Source: Sthenelais limicola (Eukaryota > Annelida > Polychaeta > Phyllodocida > Sigalionidae). Taken from it: a DNA stretch of 64,000 bases. Below are positions 53,378-63,720 of this stretch, in pieces. Position numbers and translations under genes: made by a program. The notes beneath the pieces are model-generated. The model was given only the letters and a program-made list of their open reading frames with translations, was not told the DNA's origin and did no database searches. Every line of letters starts with the position of its first letter. The first letter of the stretch is position 1. The stretch is from positions 154,830,536-154,894,535 of the forward strand of contig OW804095.1 of assembly GCA_942159475.1 (NCBI GenBank), read 5' to 3'.

Positions 53378-54018
53378 GGTTCACATATACTACTATATTT
53401 ATGTAGTAGGACTACCTAGTATACTTCAGGTTATTCCCAATTGTATAATACAGGGTAGAATAGCAATGTCGTACTTTACCTCCAATAATTAGTAACCATA
53501 GTCAATATTTGTAAACTTAAAAACATATTACCCTGTTTCTTAAACGATGATAACTGTTTTTGCAACATATTCTGGTGAAATATCGGTATTCAGGAGCGAC
53601 TGCGTGGAAAACTTTCTATCCGAGTGAGATCTAGTCTGTAGTTGTATAGTTAGGCAACACCCGTCACAATCGCCTGCCCATGGAAGCATTCCATGTATTT
53701 ATTACATATTCATGTATTTATTACATATTCATGTGATATTCACGATAAGAGCGGCGGCAGGATTAAGTGCATCATTATGTGTGATTGGGTCTAACTTAGT
53801 TCCAGCAGAGCCATCCGCCATGTTGGACTAGTTACTGGACACGCATTCTATAGATGTCCACAGGGAAATACTGGCTTTTGTGGCGTCCATTTGATTTTTT
53901 TAAAAAAAGTACATTTCATTGGGCAATCCTTCAAGTATGTAGTTGTGATATCCTGAGTTGTCCAGCAAAAAAAATGATTAATGTAAGTAGATACAGTAGA
54001 TCTTATAATTTTTAAGTT

Positions 54019-54103
54019 AACATGGAATAACCTGAGACTTATTACGCCAGTTAACATGGAATAACCTGGGAGTTATTACCCCAGTTAACATGGAATAACC
54101 TGG
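54019..54103. repeat. 34 bp array, ~2.5 units (copy A)
   Basis: GTTAACATGGAATAACCTGG + GAGTTATTACCCCA. The same locus in copy B has ~12 units. Confidence 0.85.
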
Positions 54104-54615
54104 GAAGAGTCAGATTTCTCCACTATATGTATCTGTTTGTGATATCCAATGTTTATTGCATGGTCCTATAGAGAGGCCTGCACGAGGCAGATACTGCAAA
54201 CCTTATTTCTATGTACCTGTATTAAAGAAATACAAATCTCTCTATATACATAATGTTGTGTTACTAGTTGTAGAATAGTAGATCTTCCATCTCTGTGAAT
54301 CAATGACGCGAGTCATAGAATTACACGATTGAGACTTTTTCACACACTCGTCTCTGCTACAAACACCTTTTGTTGTCAGAGCGGATGTCTGGTGGAGGGA
54401 GGTGATGTCTGATGGGTCTTCTAATGCTTTATGACACTTAGAACAAGGTAAAAAGGGTTAGAATAAGGTAAAAAGGGTTTGAGGAGGAGAGAAGTAGATC
54501 GCCGGTATGTAAAAACTTGTGCATCAACAATATAGAGCCCCCAAGAGTAAGAATCGACGCCAGCGACACCCTGTGATTATATTTTTCTTCTCGCTTCTGA
54601 GCAGATCAAACACAA

Positions 54616-54688
54616 GATGGCTGCGGGAATAGGGTAAAACCATGGTGGCGGGAATAGGGTAAAAAGTGCCGCGCATCAACCGGAAGTG
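54616..54688 (+). promoter_or_regulatory. Promoter-like twin ATGG(C/T)(T/G)GCGGGAATAGGG plus ETS site (copy A)
   Basis: AAGATGGCTGCGGGAATAGG and CCATGGTGGCGGGAATAGGG form a ~26 bp tandem pair, followed by ACCGGAAGTG (54,679-54,688), a full ETS consensus. YY1-like plus ETS words are common near TATA-less starts. The same cluster is kept in copy B (60,250-60,323). Function is inferred. Confidence 0.3.
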
Positions 54689-54769
54689 ATTAGTTCCAAG
54701 TTACGCGGTGTTTCCTCTAATATCGCCTGATAGGGATGGCCGTGGGTGGTGTTGATTCAGGCGGGGGGG

Positions 54770-55215
54770 GGGGGAAGATGAGAGAGAGGGGTGAGAGAGG
54801 GGGTGAGAGAGGATAGAGGGAGAAAGGAGAGGTGAGAGAGGAAAAAGAGCGTGAGGAGAGACAAGGGGAGAGAGAAGAGAGGGATGGAGGAGAGGAGAGA
54901 GAGGAGAGACAAGGGGAGAGAGAAGAGAGGGAGGGAGAGGAGAGAGAGGAGAGACAAGGGGAGAGAGAAGAGAGGGATGGAGGAGAGGAGAGAGAGGAGA
55001 GACAAGGGGAGAGAGAAGAGAGGGAGGGAGAGGAGAGAGAGGAGAGACAAGGGGAGAGAGAAGAGAGGGATGGAGGAGAGGAGAGAGAGGAGAGAAAAGG
55101 GGAGAGAGAAGAGAGGGAGGGAGAGGAGAGAGAGGAGAGACAAGGGGAGAGAGAAGAGAGGGATGGAGGAGAGGGACAAAGAGACAGAGAGGGAGAGAGA
55201 GAGGGAGGAGGGACG
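54770..55215. repeat. GA tract with 62 bp higher-order unit (copy A)
   Basis: GAGAGACAAGGGGAGAGAGA + AGAGAGGGATGGAGGAGAGG repeats about six times. Copy B has a shorter version. Confidence 0.93.
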
Positions 55216-55311
55216 TGACAGAGAAAAAAGAGGGGGACAAGTCAAAAGATGAGAGAGGGAGTTACCTGAATGAGAGTACACCGCTCTATAACCCCAGTGT
55301 ACCAGTCCCAC

Positions 55312-55511
55312 NNNNNNNNNNNNNNNNNNNNNNNNNNNNNNNNNNNNNNNNNNNNNNNNNNNNNNNNNNNNNNNNNNNNNNNNNNNNNNNNNNNNNNNNN
55401 NNNNNNNNNNNNNNNNNNNNNNNNNNNNNNNNNNNNNNNNNNNNNNNNNNNNNNNNNNNNNNNNNNNNNNNNNNNNNNNNNNNNNNNNNNNNNNNNNNNN
55501 NNNNNNNNNNN
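55312..55511. other. Assembly gap, 200 N
   Basis: Copy A of the duplicated block ends at its left edge and copy B starts at its right edge, which is the pattern of two contigs that overlap but were not merged. Confidence 0.98.
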
Positions 55512-57215
55512 GTGGATGTTAATGACTGAGCCCGGCCAGGGAGACCTGAGCAGCTCGCTGTGTCTATTTTATAGCACAGAGCTGCTCGCATTCCAGCACG
55601 TGCTGCACGCTCACATGTGCTGCTCCTCCTTCTCCCACTCACACACTTTTCTTCTCTTCTTGCTTCTCCCGCTCCTCCTCCTTCCCTTGCTCCTTTTCCT
55701 CCACCTCTTTCTGTTCCTCTTCCTCCACCTCCTGCCCCTGCTCCTTTTCCTCCACCTCTTGCTCCTCCACCTCCTCCTCTTCCTCCTCCCCTCCTCCTCC
55801 ACCTCCTCCTGTACCTGCTCCTTTCCTTGCTCTTCCCCTTCCTCCTGCTCCTCCTCCTGCTCCTCCTCCTGCTCCTATTTCTCTGCCTCCACCACCTCAT
55901 CATCCCCCTTCACTTCCGCCCCTCCTGCTGCTCTTCTCTTCCTCCTCCTCCGCCCTCTCCTCTTTCTCCTCCTTCCCCATCCCTTCCTCTTCCTCCCCCT
56001 TCTCTCTCTCCTCCCCTTCTCTCCCTCCTACCCCTTCTCGCTCATCCTTCTTCTCTCCCTCGTCCCCCTGTCCCCCAGAACACACTGTGAGTTAGATCTT
56101 ATCTGACATGTTGTATTTGTTGTTGTTTGATTCTATTAATCTTGCTTTTCATGATGTTGAATCACGCTGTCCACCAACAAATTTAAAATTCATATATAAA
56201 ATGGAGAAATAAAATAGCGTTAAAATAAATGAGTGTAAATAGTTTTACGGTTTTATGAGTAAATATTCCCTTCATTAAATACTCTGTAATGTACTTCAAT
56301 ATCTTTCTACAAACTATAAATGCACCCGTAAGTTCTTCACATCATATGAACTTTTTATTGGATATTTTCAAGTTGGCTTTTTCTCAACTTTAATATTGAA
56401 TGAAATTACATGTTTTCTATTCGAGTACATAAACTATTTGCTTGTTTTTGATGATGCCATTTAGTAGAAAATAGTTTTTGAATTTTGGATGTTTTTTCTA
56501 CCTTGGCATGGAGATATTTTGTAACTTTTTCTCTGTATTTCTTAGAGAAGATTTAGAATTTAAATAAAATATTAACTAAAATCTTGACATTATTATCGTT
56601 ACTATTCCTCCCCTATACGGCTTTACTTCATGAAGACATACGTATGTAAAAGTTTATAAATTATTACATTAATCCTTAACTAATTATTATAATCTTAATT
56701 ATTAACTATACTTTCCTTAGTTATCATTAAGTATATGTCTGTATTCTTGGGTTAGGCCACGCACAAAAGGACAACCAACATTGTTTCACAATTTCTTAAG
56801 AATTTAACAAAATTAGCAAATAAGACAAAATCTTTAACTTTATAGGCCTACACATGTATTTCGTAACCCACTAAATCTAAGAATAATAATTGACATAAAT
56901 GATTCGATTTCTTACAAATTAAGCCAAATCCTATCAAATAAGGTAGATGAAAAATCAAATCAAAATTAATCCAACTGAAAAATTAATCTTAAACTTTTCC
57001 CTTGTGTTTAATTACTCTTGTCATTATATTGTGATTTAGGATTCATTGCTTAATAATTTTAAGAAATATCTTGCACTTGATTTAAAAAAGAATTCATGCT
57101 TAAACTGAACAATTTGTGAATTTCTAGTTAAACAAACTGAGAAAAATAAAAACAAGATAGAAATTGTTTATGAGTTGTGGCCTAACCCGTACCTATAATT
57201 ACAACTTATAATTCT

Positions 57216-57350
57216 TAATTAATTGACAAATATTTACTTATTTTTTTCCTTTTTTTCCTCTTTTCTGTAGGTAAGTTTGGACTCGGTTGTTTCTGTTTAC
57301 GGGGAATGGTGCATGGTGTTAATTACCTTTATACACAGCGGGGGTGAGTA
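57216..57350 (+). promoter_or_regulatory. Putative recursive splice site RS3 (copy B)
   Basis: Identical acceptor-donor junction (AG at 57,269-57,270, GTAAGTTT after), the same 73 nt potential exon (57,271-57,343) and GTGAGTATG donor as in copy A. Its full conservation between copies is neutral evidence, since the copies are recent. Confidence 0.55.
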
Positions 57351-57894
57351 TGGGCCAACTCTCCTCACCTGGAGGCCAAAATAGACCACTTCCTGTACCC
57401 ACTGCGCATGTCAGGACCGCAAAGGATCATGGGAGCTATTCCTCACTTCCTGTCCTCAGTCTCACTGACACAATGTTCATGAAATGTTTCAACAGAGAAG
57501 GCAGATGAGTTAAAGAATTTTGTCGAAAATATTTTTTTCAAAGTTAGCTTACATTACAAAGTTTCTAGAATTTACAGAATCATTTTCTTCGAAACAAATC
57601 TGTTCTAAATACCAAAAAAAAATGGAAACAATGTAAGAGTTCCCATATTATGAATTAAATATTTTACATTTTTGTGAGCAATTCTGGCTGTAATATTTGA
57701 ACATTACATACTAATTGTAAAAGAAGACGTTCCCACATTCCTCTACGGTTCTTGGTGACCAAGTGGTTACATCAAATGATCTATTGTTGGTACAAACTGC
57801 GGGGCGCAGACCTATAGAGGTGGCACAGCCCGCCTCCTGGTACCAGGTAGGTGCAACCTATAGATGGACAATGTACAATACAGCAGCAATGGCT

Positions 57895-58287
57895 AAAGTC
57901 GCCTCAAAATGTACAAACCGCCTTTACAATCGTATCATAATGCCTCAAATTTAAGACAAAAGTGTATTTCGAATAGTTACTACATACACTGAGATATTCT
58001 TGGCTTACATCAGCTCTAGTCTGATTAAGACCCTGCCCACACTCAGCCGATTTGCTTCCCGATTGTCCCCCGATTCGGGTCTCCTGATGAATCCTATTAA
58101 CTCATTTCAAATCCTTGTTTATGTTTTTGAAATAACATAAACCAGGATTGGAAATGAAATCCTAGGATTCATCGGAAGACCCAAATCGGGGGACAATCGG
58201 GGAGGCAAATCGGCTGAGTGTGGGCAGGGTATTAGTAGATTTTACTAAATGCGATGAGGTGCTAATTGTACATTTTGGGACGACTTG
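57895..58287 (+). mobile_element. MITE-1 relative with nested fold-back (copy B)
   Basis: As in copy A. The inner fold-back spans 58,030-58,230 and keeps ~20 bp (CTTGTTTATGTTTTTG) that copy A lacks in its loop. Confidence 0.75.
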
Positions 58288-58912
58288 GTTCACATATACT
58301 ACTATATGTAGTAGGACTACCTAGTATACTTCAGAGTATTCCCAATTGTATAATACAGGGTAGAATAGCAATGTCGTACTTTACCTCCAATAATTAGTAA
58401 CCATGGTCGATATTTTTAAACTTAAAAACATATTACCCTGTTTCTGAAACGATGATAACTGTTTTTTCAACATATTCTGGTGAAATATCGGTATTCAGGA
58501 GCGACTGCGTGGAAAACTTTCTATCAGAGTGAGATCTAGTCTGTAGTTGTATAGTTATACCCGCCACAATCGCCTGCCCATGGAATCATTCCATGTATTT
58601 ATTACATATTCATGTATTTATTACATATTCATGTGATATTCACGATAAGGGCGGCGGCAGGATTAAGTGCATCATTATGTGTGATTGGGTCTAACTTGGT
58701 TCCAGTAGAGCCATCCGCCATGTTGGACTAGTTACTGGACACGCATTCTATAGATGTCCACAGGGAAATACTGGCTTTTGTGGCGTCCATTTGATTTTTT
58801 TTTAAAAATTACATTTCATTGGGCAATCCTTCAAGTATTTAGTTGTGATATCCTGAGTTGTCCAGCAAAAATTAATGATTAATGTAAGTAGATACAGTAG
58901 ATCTTATAACTT

Positions 58913-59295
58913 TTTTATACGCATTTAGCATTAGATCCAACAACAATTTGAAGATTACAATTCAACTCAATTCATCATTTATATTTGGGGGAAAGGTCTA
59001 CCTTACACCAGACGGACATCTACATGAAACTTCACCCAACAACTCTATAGAACAAATTGGAAGATGATGACAATCAAATATAAAGTTATTTAAAGGTCAT
59101 GAAGTTTTGTGGATAAGATAACAAGGTAATGTTTTTACCGCATATAAGGCATCTTATATATATAAAGATTTTTATTCCGAATTATTTGATCATACATATA
59201 ATACTTTGCACATCATACATATTCAATACAATAAAACAGGAATTGGGCATTAATAATCCTCTACCATGAGGTCTTCCAGTCTTGCCATCATCAGT
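58913..59295. other. 380 bp segment present only in copy B
   Basis: Begins after CAGTAGATCTTATAA and ends before AAGTTAACATG. Contains CAACTCAATTCATCATTTAT and CAATACAATAAAACAGGAAT, reminiscent of the non-LTR tails elsewhere here. Either an insertion in B or a deletion in A. Confidence 0.6.
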
Positions 59296-59698
59296 ATCAT
59301 TAAGTTAACATGTAATAACCTGTGAGTTATTACCCCAGTTAATATGGAATAACCTGTGAGTTATTACCCCAGTTAATATGGAATAAACTGGGAGTTATTA
59401 CCCCAGTTAACATGGAATAAACTGGGAGTTATTACCCCAGTTAATATGGAATAAACTGGGAGTTATTACCCCAGTTAATATGGAATAAACTGGGAGTTAT
59501 TACCCCAGTTAATATGGAATAAACTGGGAGTTATTACCCCAGTTAACATGGAATAACGTAGGAGTTATTACCCCAGTTAATATGGAATAACCTGGGAGTT
59601 ATTACCCAGTTAACATGGAATAACCTGGGAGTTATTACCCCAGTTAATATGTAATAACCAGGGAGTTATTACCCCAGTTAACATGTAATAACCTGGGA
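59296..59698. repeat. 34 bp array, ~12 units (copy B)
   Basis: TTAATATGGAATAAACTGGG + AGTTATTACCCCAG. AATAAC and GTTATT in each unit can pair. Much longer than the ~2.5 units in copy A. Confidence 0.93.
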
Positions 59699-60044
59699 AG
59701 AGTTGGATTTCTCCACTATATGTATCTGTGTGTGATATCCAATGTTTATTGCATGGTCCTACAGAGAGACCTGCACGAGGCAGATACTGCAAACCTTATT
59801 TCTATGTACCTGTATTAAAGAAATACAAATCTCTGTCTATATACATAATGTTGTGTTACTAGTTGTAGAATAGTAGATCTTCCATCTCTGTGAATCAATG
59901 ACGCGAGTCATAGAATTACACGATTGAGACTTTTTCACACACTCGTCTCTGCTACAAACACCTTTTGTTGTCAGAGCGGATGTCTGGTGGAGGGAGGTGA
60001 TGTCTGATGGGTCTTCTAATGCTTTATGACACTTAGAACAAGGT

Positions 60045-60112
60045 AAAAAGGGTTAGAACAAGGTAAAAAGGGTTAGAATAAGGTAAAAAGGGTTAGAACA
60101 AGGTAAAAAGGG
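60045..60112. repeat. 20 bp array, four units (copy B)
   Basis: AAGGTAAAAAGGGTTAGAAC; two units in copy A at 54,447-54,480. Confidence 0.85.
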
Positions 60113-60770
60113 TTTGAGGAGGAGAGAAGTAGATCGCCGCTATGTAAAAACTTGTGCATCAACAATGTAGAGCCCCCAAGAGTAAGAATCGACGCCAGCG
60201 ACACCCTGTGATTATATTTTTCTTCTCGCTTCTGAGCAGATCAAACACAAGATGGCTGCGGGAATAGGGTAAAACCATGGCGGCGGGAATAGGGTAAAAA
60301 GTGCCGCGCATCAACCGGAAGTGATTAGTTCCAAGTTACGCGGTGTTTCCTCTAATATCGCCTGATAGGGATGGCCGTGGGTGGTGTTGATTTAGGCGGG
60401 GGGCGGGGGGGGGGGGGAGGGGGAGATGAGAGAGGGGTGAGAGAGGGGGTTTGAGAGGAAAGAGGGAGAAAGGAGAGGTGAGAGAGGAAAGAGAGCGTGA
60501 GGAGAGACAAGGGGAGAGAGAAGCGAGGGATGGAGGAGAGGAGAGAGGGACAAAGAGACAGAGAGGGAGAGGAAATAGGGCGTCAGGACAGACAAGGGGA
60601 GAGAGAAGCGAGTGATGGAGGAGAGGGACAAAGAGACAGAGAGGGAGAGAGAGAGGGAGAGGAGGGAGAGGAGGGAGAGGAGGGACGTGACAGAGGGGGA
60701 CAAGTCAAAAGAGGAGAGAGGGAGCTACCTGAATGAGAGTGCACCGCTCTATACAGTGTACCAGACCCAC

Positions 60771-61040
60771 CTGCAGGCCATATCAATAGAGCAATACTTT
60801 ACATCTCTTATAAAAACATTAATATATCCTGCATCACGTGACTTGGCCGCCATTATGGCCGCCTATATATTTACTGATATTCATTATTTCTCCTCCTGGT
60901 GCTTGGATTAGTTGCCATGGCAACCTAATACCTCCTGGAGAATTGAATCTGACCACCACATCTAGGGGTACCTGGGTGAATAACATGGTTTATTAGCGAT
61001 AGCCCTTATGTAAACTGGGTAATGTGGAGGGGTAAAGGGT
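60771..61040. other. Low-copy DNA right of the duplication
   Basis: Contains CATTATGGCCGCC (inverse YY1-like) near 60,851. No gene supported. Confidence 0.35.
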
Positions 61041-61280
61041 TGGTGCAATGGGTGGGAAACCTGGCCTTGTAGCTGACGGGTTTGGGTTCAGATCCTGAAG
61101 GGTGCAACTATATACATGAGTCTACCCTTGAACAGGTTCATAATCCATTAGAGATATTGGATGAAAGTGGGAGTGGATCTCTCAGCAAGACCTGCCCAGG
61201 CAGACAGTATGTATCCAATTTCGGAATGTTATTGTTTGTTCTGAATAAAAATGCAATATATATATATATAAAGTTGGTAG
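61041..61280 (+). other. tRNA-derived SINE relic
   Basis: A-box-like TGGTGCAATGGG (61,041-61,052) and B-box-like GGGTTCAGATCC (61,084-61,095), then an unrelated body and an AATAAA plus (AT)n tail near 61,246-61,270. The order is that of a tRNA-headed SINE. Confidence 0.45.
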
Positions 61281-61355
61281 TATACTATCTAATCCACCAC
61301 AGGAGCTAATAGACTACACAACACAAAGACTCTGGTCAAACTTAAACAACTATAG

Positions 61356-61813
61356 ACGGTAGTATACTACCCCAGTGGAATACCCACTATAGGAGCTGAA
61401 CTAAATAGCCTGTTATATATATAGAGAGAGATGGTAGTATACTACCCCAAAAGTTAGTAGAAGACCAGGTATAGGAGCTGAACTATATATATATATGGTA
61501 GTATACTACCCCAAAAGTTAGTGGAAGACCAGGTATAGGAGCTGAACTATATGTATATATATAAATGATAGTATACTACCCCAAAAGTTAGTGTAAGACC
61601 AGCTATAAATGTCTGGTAGTCTACTAACAGAGACTTACATATATGGATACAATAAATGGTAGTATACTACCTCAGTGGAATGGAATACCCACTATAGGAG
61701 CTGAACTATATTTATATATAGATGGTAGTGTACTACCCCAAAGGTTAGTGGAAGACCAGCTATAAATGTCTACTAAGAGAGACTTACATATGGATACATT
61801 AAATGGTAGTATA
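61356..61813. repeat. R6 array C, irregular
   Basis: Six or so decayed units with GGTAGTATACTACC, AAAAGTTAGTGGAAGACCAG and CTATAGGAGCTGAACTA, separated by (TA)n runs. Older than the arrays at 38.7-40.9 kb. Confidence 0.88.
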
Positions 61814-62054
61814 CTACCTGATACCACAGGAACGGATAGGCAGACGGGTAGACGCAGCCAGCGTTTAGTAGCTGGCGGGTGGAGATGGTGATAAGCACCT
61901 CCAGTGCTGGAGAGTTCTTATCTCTGCCCCCGCTTATCTCAATATCCGCCGCTAGAGGGCGGCGGGTGCAGGGTTACCCATATATTGATATAAAGCCCCG
62001 TCCCTGGTCATAGCGTTACCTGGTGCTTGCACATGCAATCATCCAGCCACTCAT
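61814..62054. other. Spacer with CTCF-like site
   Basis: The site at 61,949 is listed separately. No gene. Confidence 0.4.
61949..61960 (+). promoter_or_regulatory. CTCF-like core motif
   Basis: CCGCTAGAGGGC followed by GGC; one mismatch to CCASYAGRKGGC but the rest is ideal. Confidence 0.28.
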
Positions 62055-62291
62055 GGGGCAAGTGTTAAGGAAATGTACAATTGGCCTTCAACAATCCTCT
62101 CAAATAACCCCAAATTTAAGACGAAATTCAGGTTCAAAACACATTCAACATAATCAGACAGATTTATTAAATGAATACAATACAGAATATATACCCAGAT
62201 ATACTCAGTATTTATCATTTTCCCTTCTAAATTAGCAGAATTTGAGAGTTGTGTAGAACTGTAGATTGTGAATTTTCTGAGAATCGGACCC
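62055..62291 (+). mobile_element. MITE-1 copy 11
   Basis: Ends decayed (GGGGCAAGTGTTAAGGAAAT; TTTTCTGAGAATCGGACCC). Body most like copy 3 (AGACGAAATTCAGGTTCAA, AATCAGACAGATTTATTA). Confidence 0.8.
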
Positions 62292-62295
62292 AGAC

Positions 62296-62635
62296 ACCTA
62301 CACAATAGGAGGTTTGCATGGGCCACTGCGCATGTCTGTCACAGTGCATCCTGGGATAGATTCTGATGAAATCTGACATACAAATATTTGGCAACATTTT
62401 TAGCCAAAATTGCAAAAATGTTTTCACCAATATCATAGCTTTGAAAACCAAATGCATGATGAAAGATGGAAGCTTGTCTTATGGGAAGATGTTAAACACA
62501 TGTATATAGACATCAGGGCACCGATAAATACTCCATGCTGAACATGGCATGTTTTCTATAGATCTTACCCTGTACCATTAGTCCCATAATTCCATCCGAA
62601 TCAAGATTCAAAATGGTGGCTATGCGAATCCCCTA
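62296..62635 (+). repeat. R3 dispersed repeat, copy 3
   Basis: Longest copy: GCCACTGCGCATGTCTGTCA at the left, AACCAAATGCATGATGAAAG, AGGGCACCGATAAATACTCC, GGCATGTTTTCTATAGATCT, ending AAAATGGTGGCTATGCG. Confidence 0.65.
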
Positions 62636-62849
62636 ATCATACCAGAGACAATTTAGAGATGAACTCGTCTAGAACAGGAGGAACCCAAACATCAACAATA
62701 TGTTACTTTCTCTTGTTGCTACTGCATGAAACAATGCTGCACTGCCAGCTGATTGTGCAGTATCTAGTTATACCCTGTGTGTGATGTGATAGGTCGGTCC
62801 TACAACTGGCAATCTACTCATATTGAGTCTTATATAATATGACAACAGT

Positions 62850-62965
62850 ATTATCTCCCCTCCTCCACCCTCCTCCCCTCCTCCACCTCCTCCCCTCCCC
62901 CTCCCCCATCTCCCCTCCCCCCTGCCCCTCCCCTCCCCCTCCCCCTCCCCCTCCCACACACACTT
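62850..62965. repeat. CCTCC-rich tract
   Basis: CTCCTCCACCCTCCTCCC-type DNA. Confidence 0.8.
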
Positions 62966-63031
62966 CTTGACCAGAATAAATATCTTGACCAGTCTCCCCC
63001 TCGCCCCCCACCTCACCTGATGTGATTTAAC

Positions 63032-63180
63032 CATCTAATCATCGACCCCCTTCCTCTCCTCCCCCCCCAGACATCAATAGTCCCTGTTATCGCTCTCCCT
63101 CAGCCCAGGCTACACCTACACTCACATCTTATTACTAATCATTTTAGGCCTCGTTGCCCGCCCGATAGGTAGCGCTACAG
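63032..63180 (+). promoter_or_regulatory. Two splice-acceptor-like sites
   Basis: CATCTAATC then TTCCTCTCCTCCCCCCCCAG ends at 63,070; a second, ATTACTAATCATTTTAG, ends at 63,147 and is followed 21 nt later by GATAG|GTAGCG. Good branch-point words, but no recognisable coding, so only a possibility. Confidence 0.2.
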
Positions 63181-63229
63181 AGGTTTCTGTGGGAGGCAGA
63201 TAAACAGGACGGTAGAGGGTGCTGGCGTC

Positions 63230-63445
63230 ACTTCCCCCCCCCCCTTCAGCCCCCCCTCCCCCCCCCCCCATACTGCTGCAGGAGGGTAGAGGGTGCTGGG
63301 AGTCACCCCCCGCCCCTTCAGCCCCCCTTCAGCCCCCCTTCAGCCCCCCTTCCCCCCCATACTGCTGCAGGAGGGTAGAGGGTGCTGGGAGTTACGCCCC
63401 CCCCCCCATACTGCTGCAGGAGGGTAGAGGGTGTGGAGTCCCCCC
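63230..63445. repeat. C-run / CTGCTGCAGGAGGG repeat, three to four units
   Basis: CCCCCATACTGCTGCAGGAG + GGTAGAGGGTGCTGGGAGT recurs; the C runs vary in length and are assembly-sensitive. Confidence 0.85.
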
Positions 63446-63559
63446 CCCTCTCTCCAGCACTACCAGTTCCCAATGTGGCACCAGTAGACGTTTGATATTT
63501 CATAATTGCCCAGTAAAGGAGTGAGAGCAGTCAAGTGGAAGGTTGGAAATGTCAGGTTA

Positions 63560-63720
63560 GAACGGTTCTACAGGCTCTCATGTACGGTGTGTGTGGAGGG
63601 GGGGCAGGTTCTAGGGGCTCTCATGTACGGTGTGTGTGTGGGGGGGGGGGCAGGTTCTACAGGCTCACATGTACGGTGTGGGGGGGGGGGGGCGGCAGAA
63701 GGGGGGGGGGCAGGAGGGGT
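63560..63720. repeat. ~60 bp G-rich repeat, three units
   Basis: GGTTCTACAGGCTCTCATGT + ACGGTGTGTG and a long G run, three times. Confidence 0.85.

Larger units (their letters stand above)
50395..55311 (+). repeat. Duplicated block, copy A (4.9 kb)
   Basis: Near-identical to 55,512-60,770. It begins GTGGATGTTAATGACTGAGC and ends GTGTACCAG(T/A)CCCAC. Contents in order: palindromic AGCAGCTC head, CT tract, A/T-rich intron-like DNA, RS3 splice-like site, MITE-1 relative with nested fold-back, short 34 bp array, promoter-like ETS words, GA tract. Copy A ends exactly at the gap. Confidence 0.95.
55512..60770 (+). repeat. Duplicated block, copy B (5.3 kb)
   Basis: Same order of contents as copy A with scattered substitutions and small indels. 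Main differences: shorter CT tract, ~380 bp extra at 58,913-59,295 and an expanded 34 bp array, four instead of two AAGGTAAAAAGGGTTAGAAC units, shorter GA tract. Sequence to the right of 60,770 continues without a partner. Confidence 0.95.
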
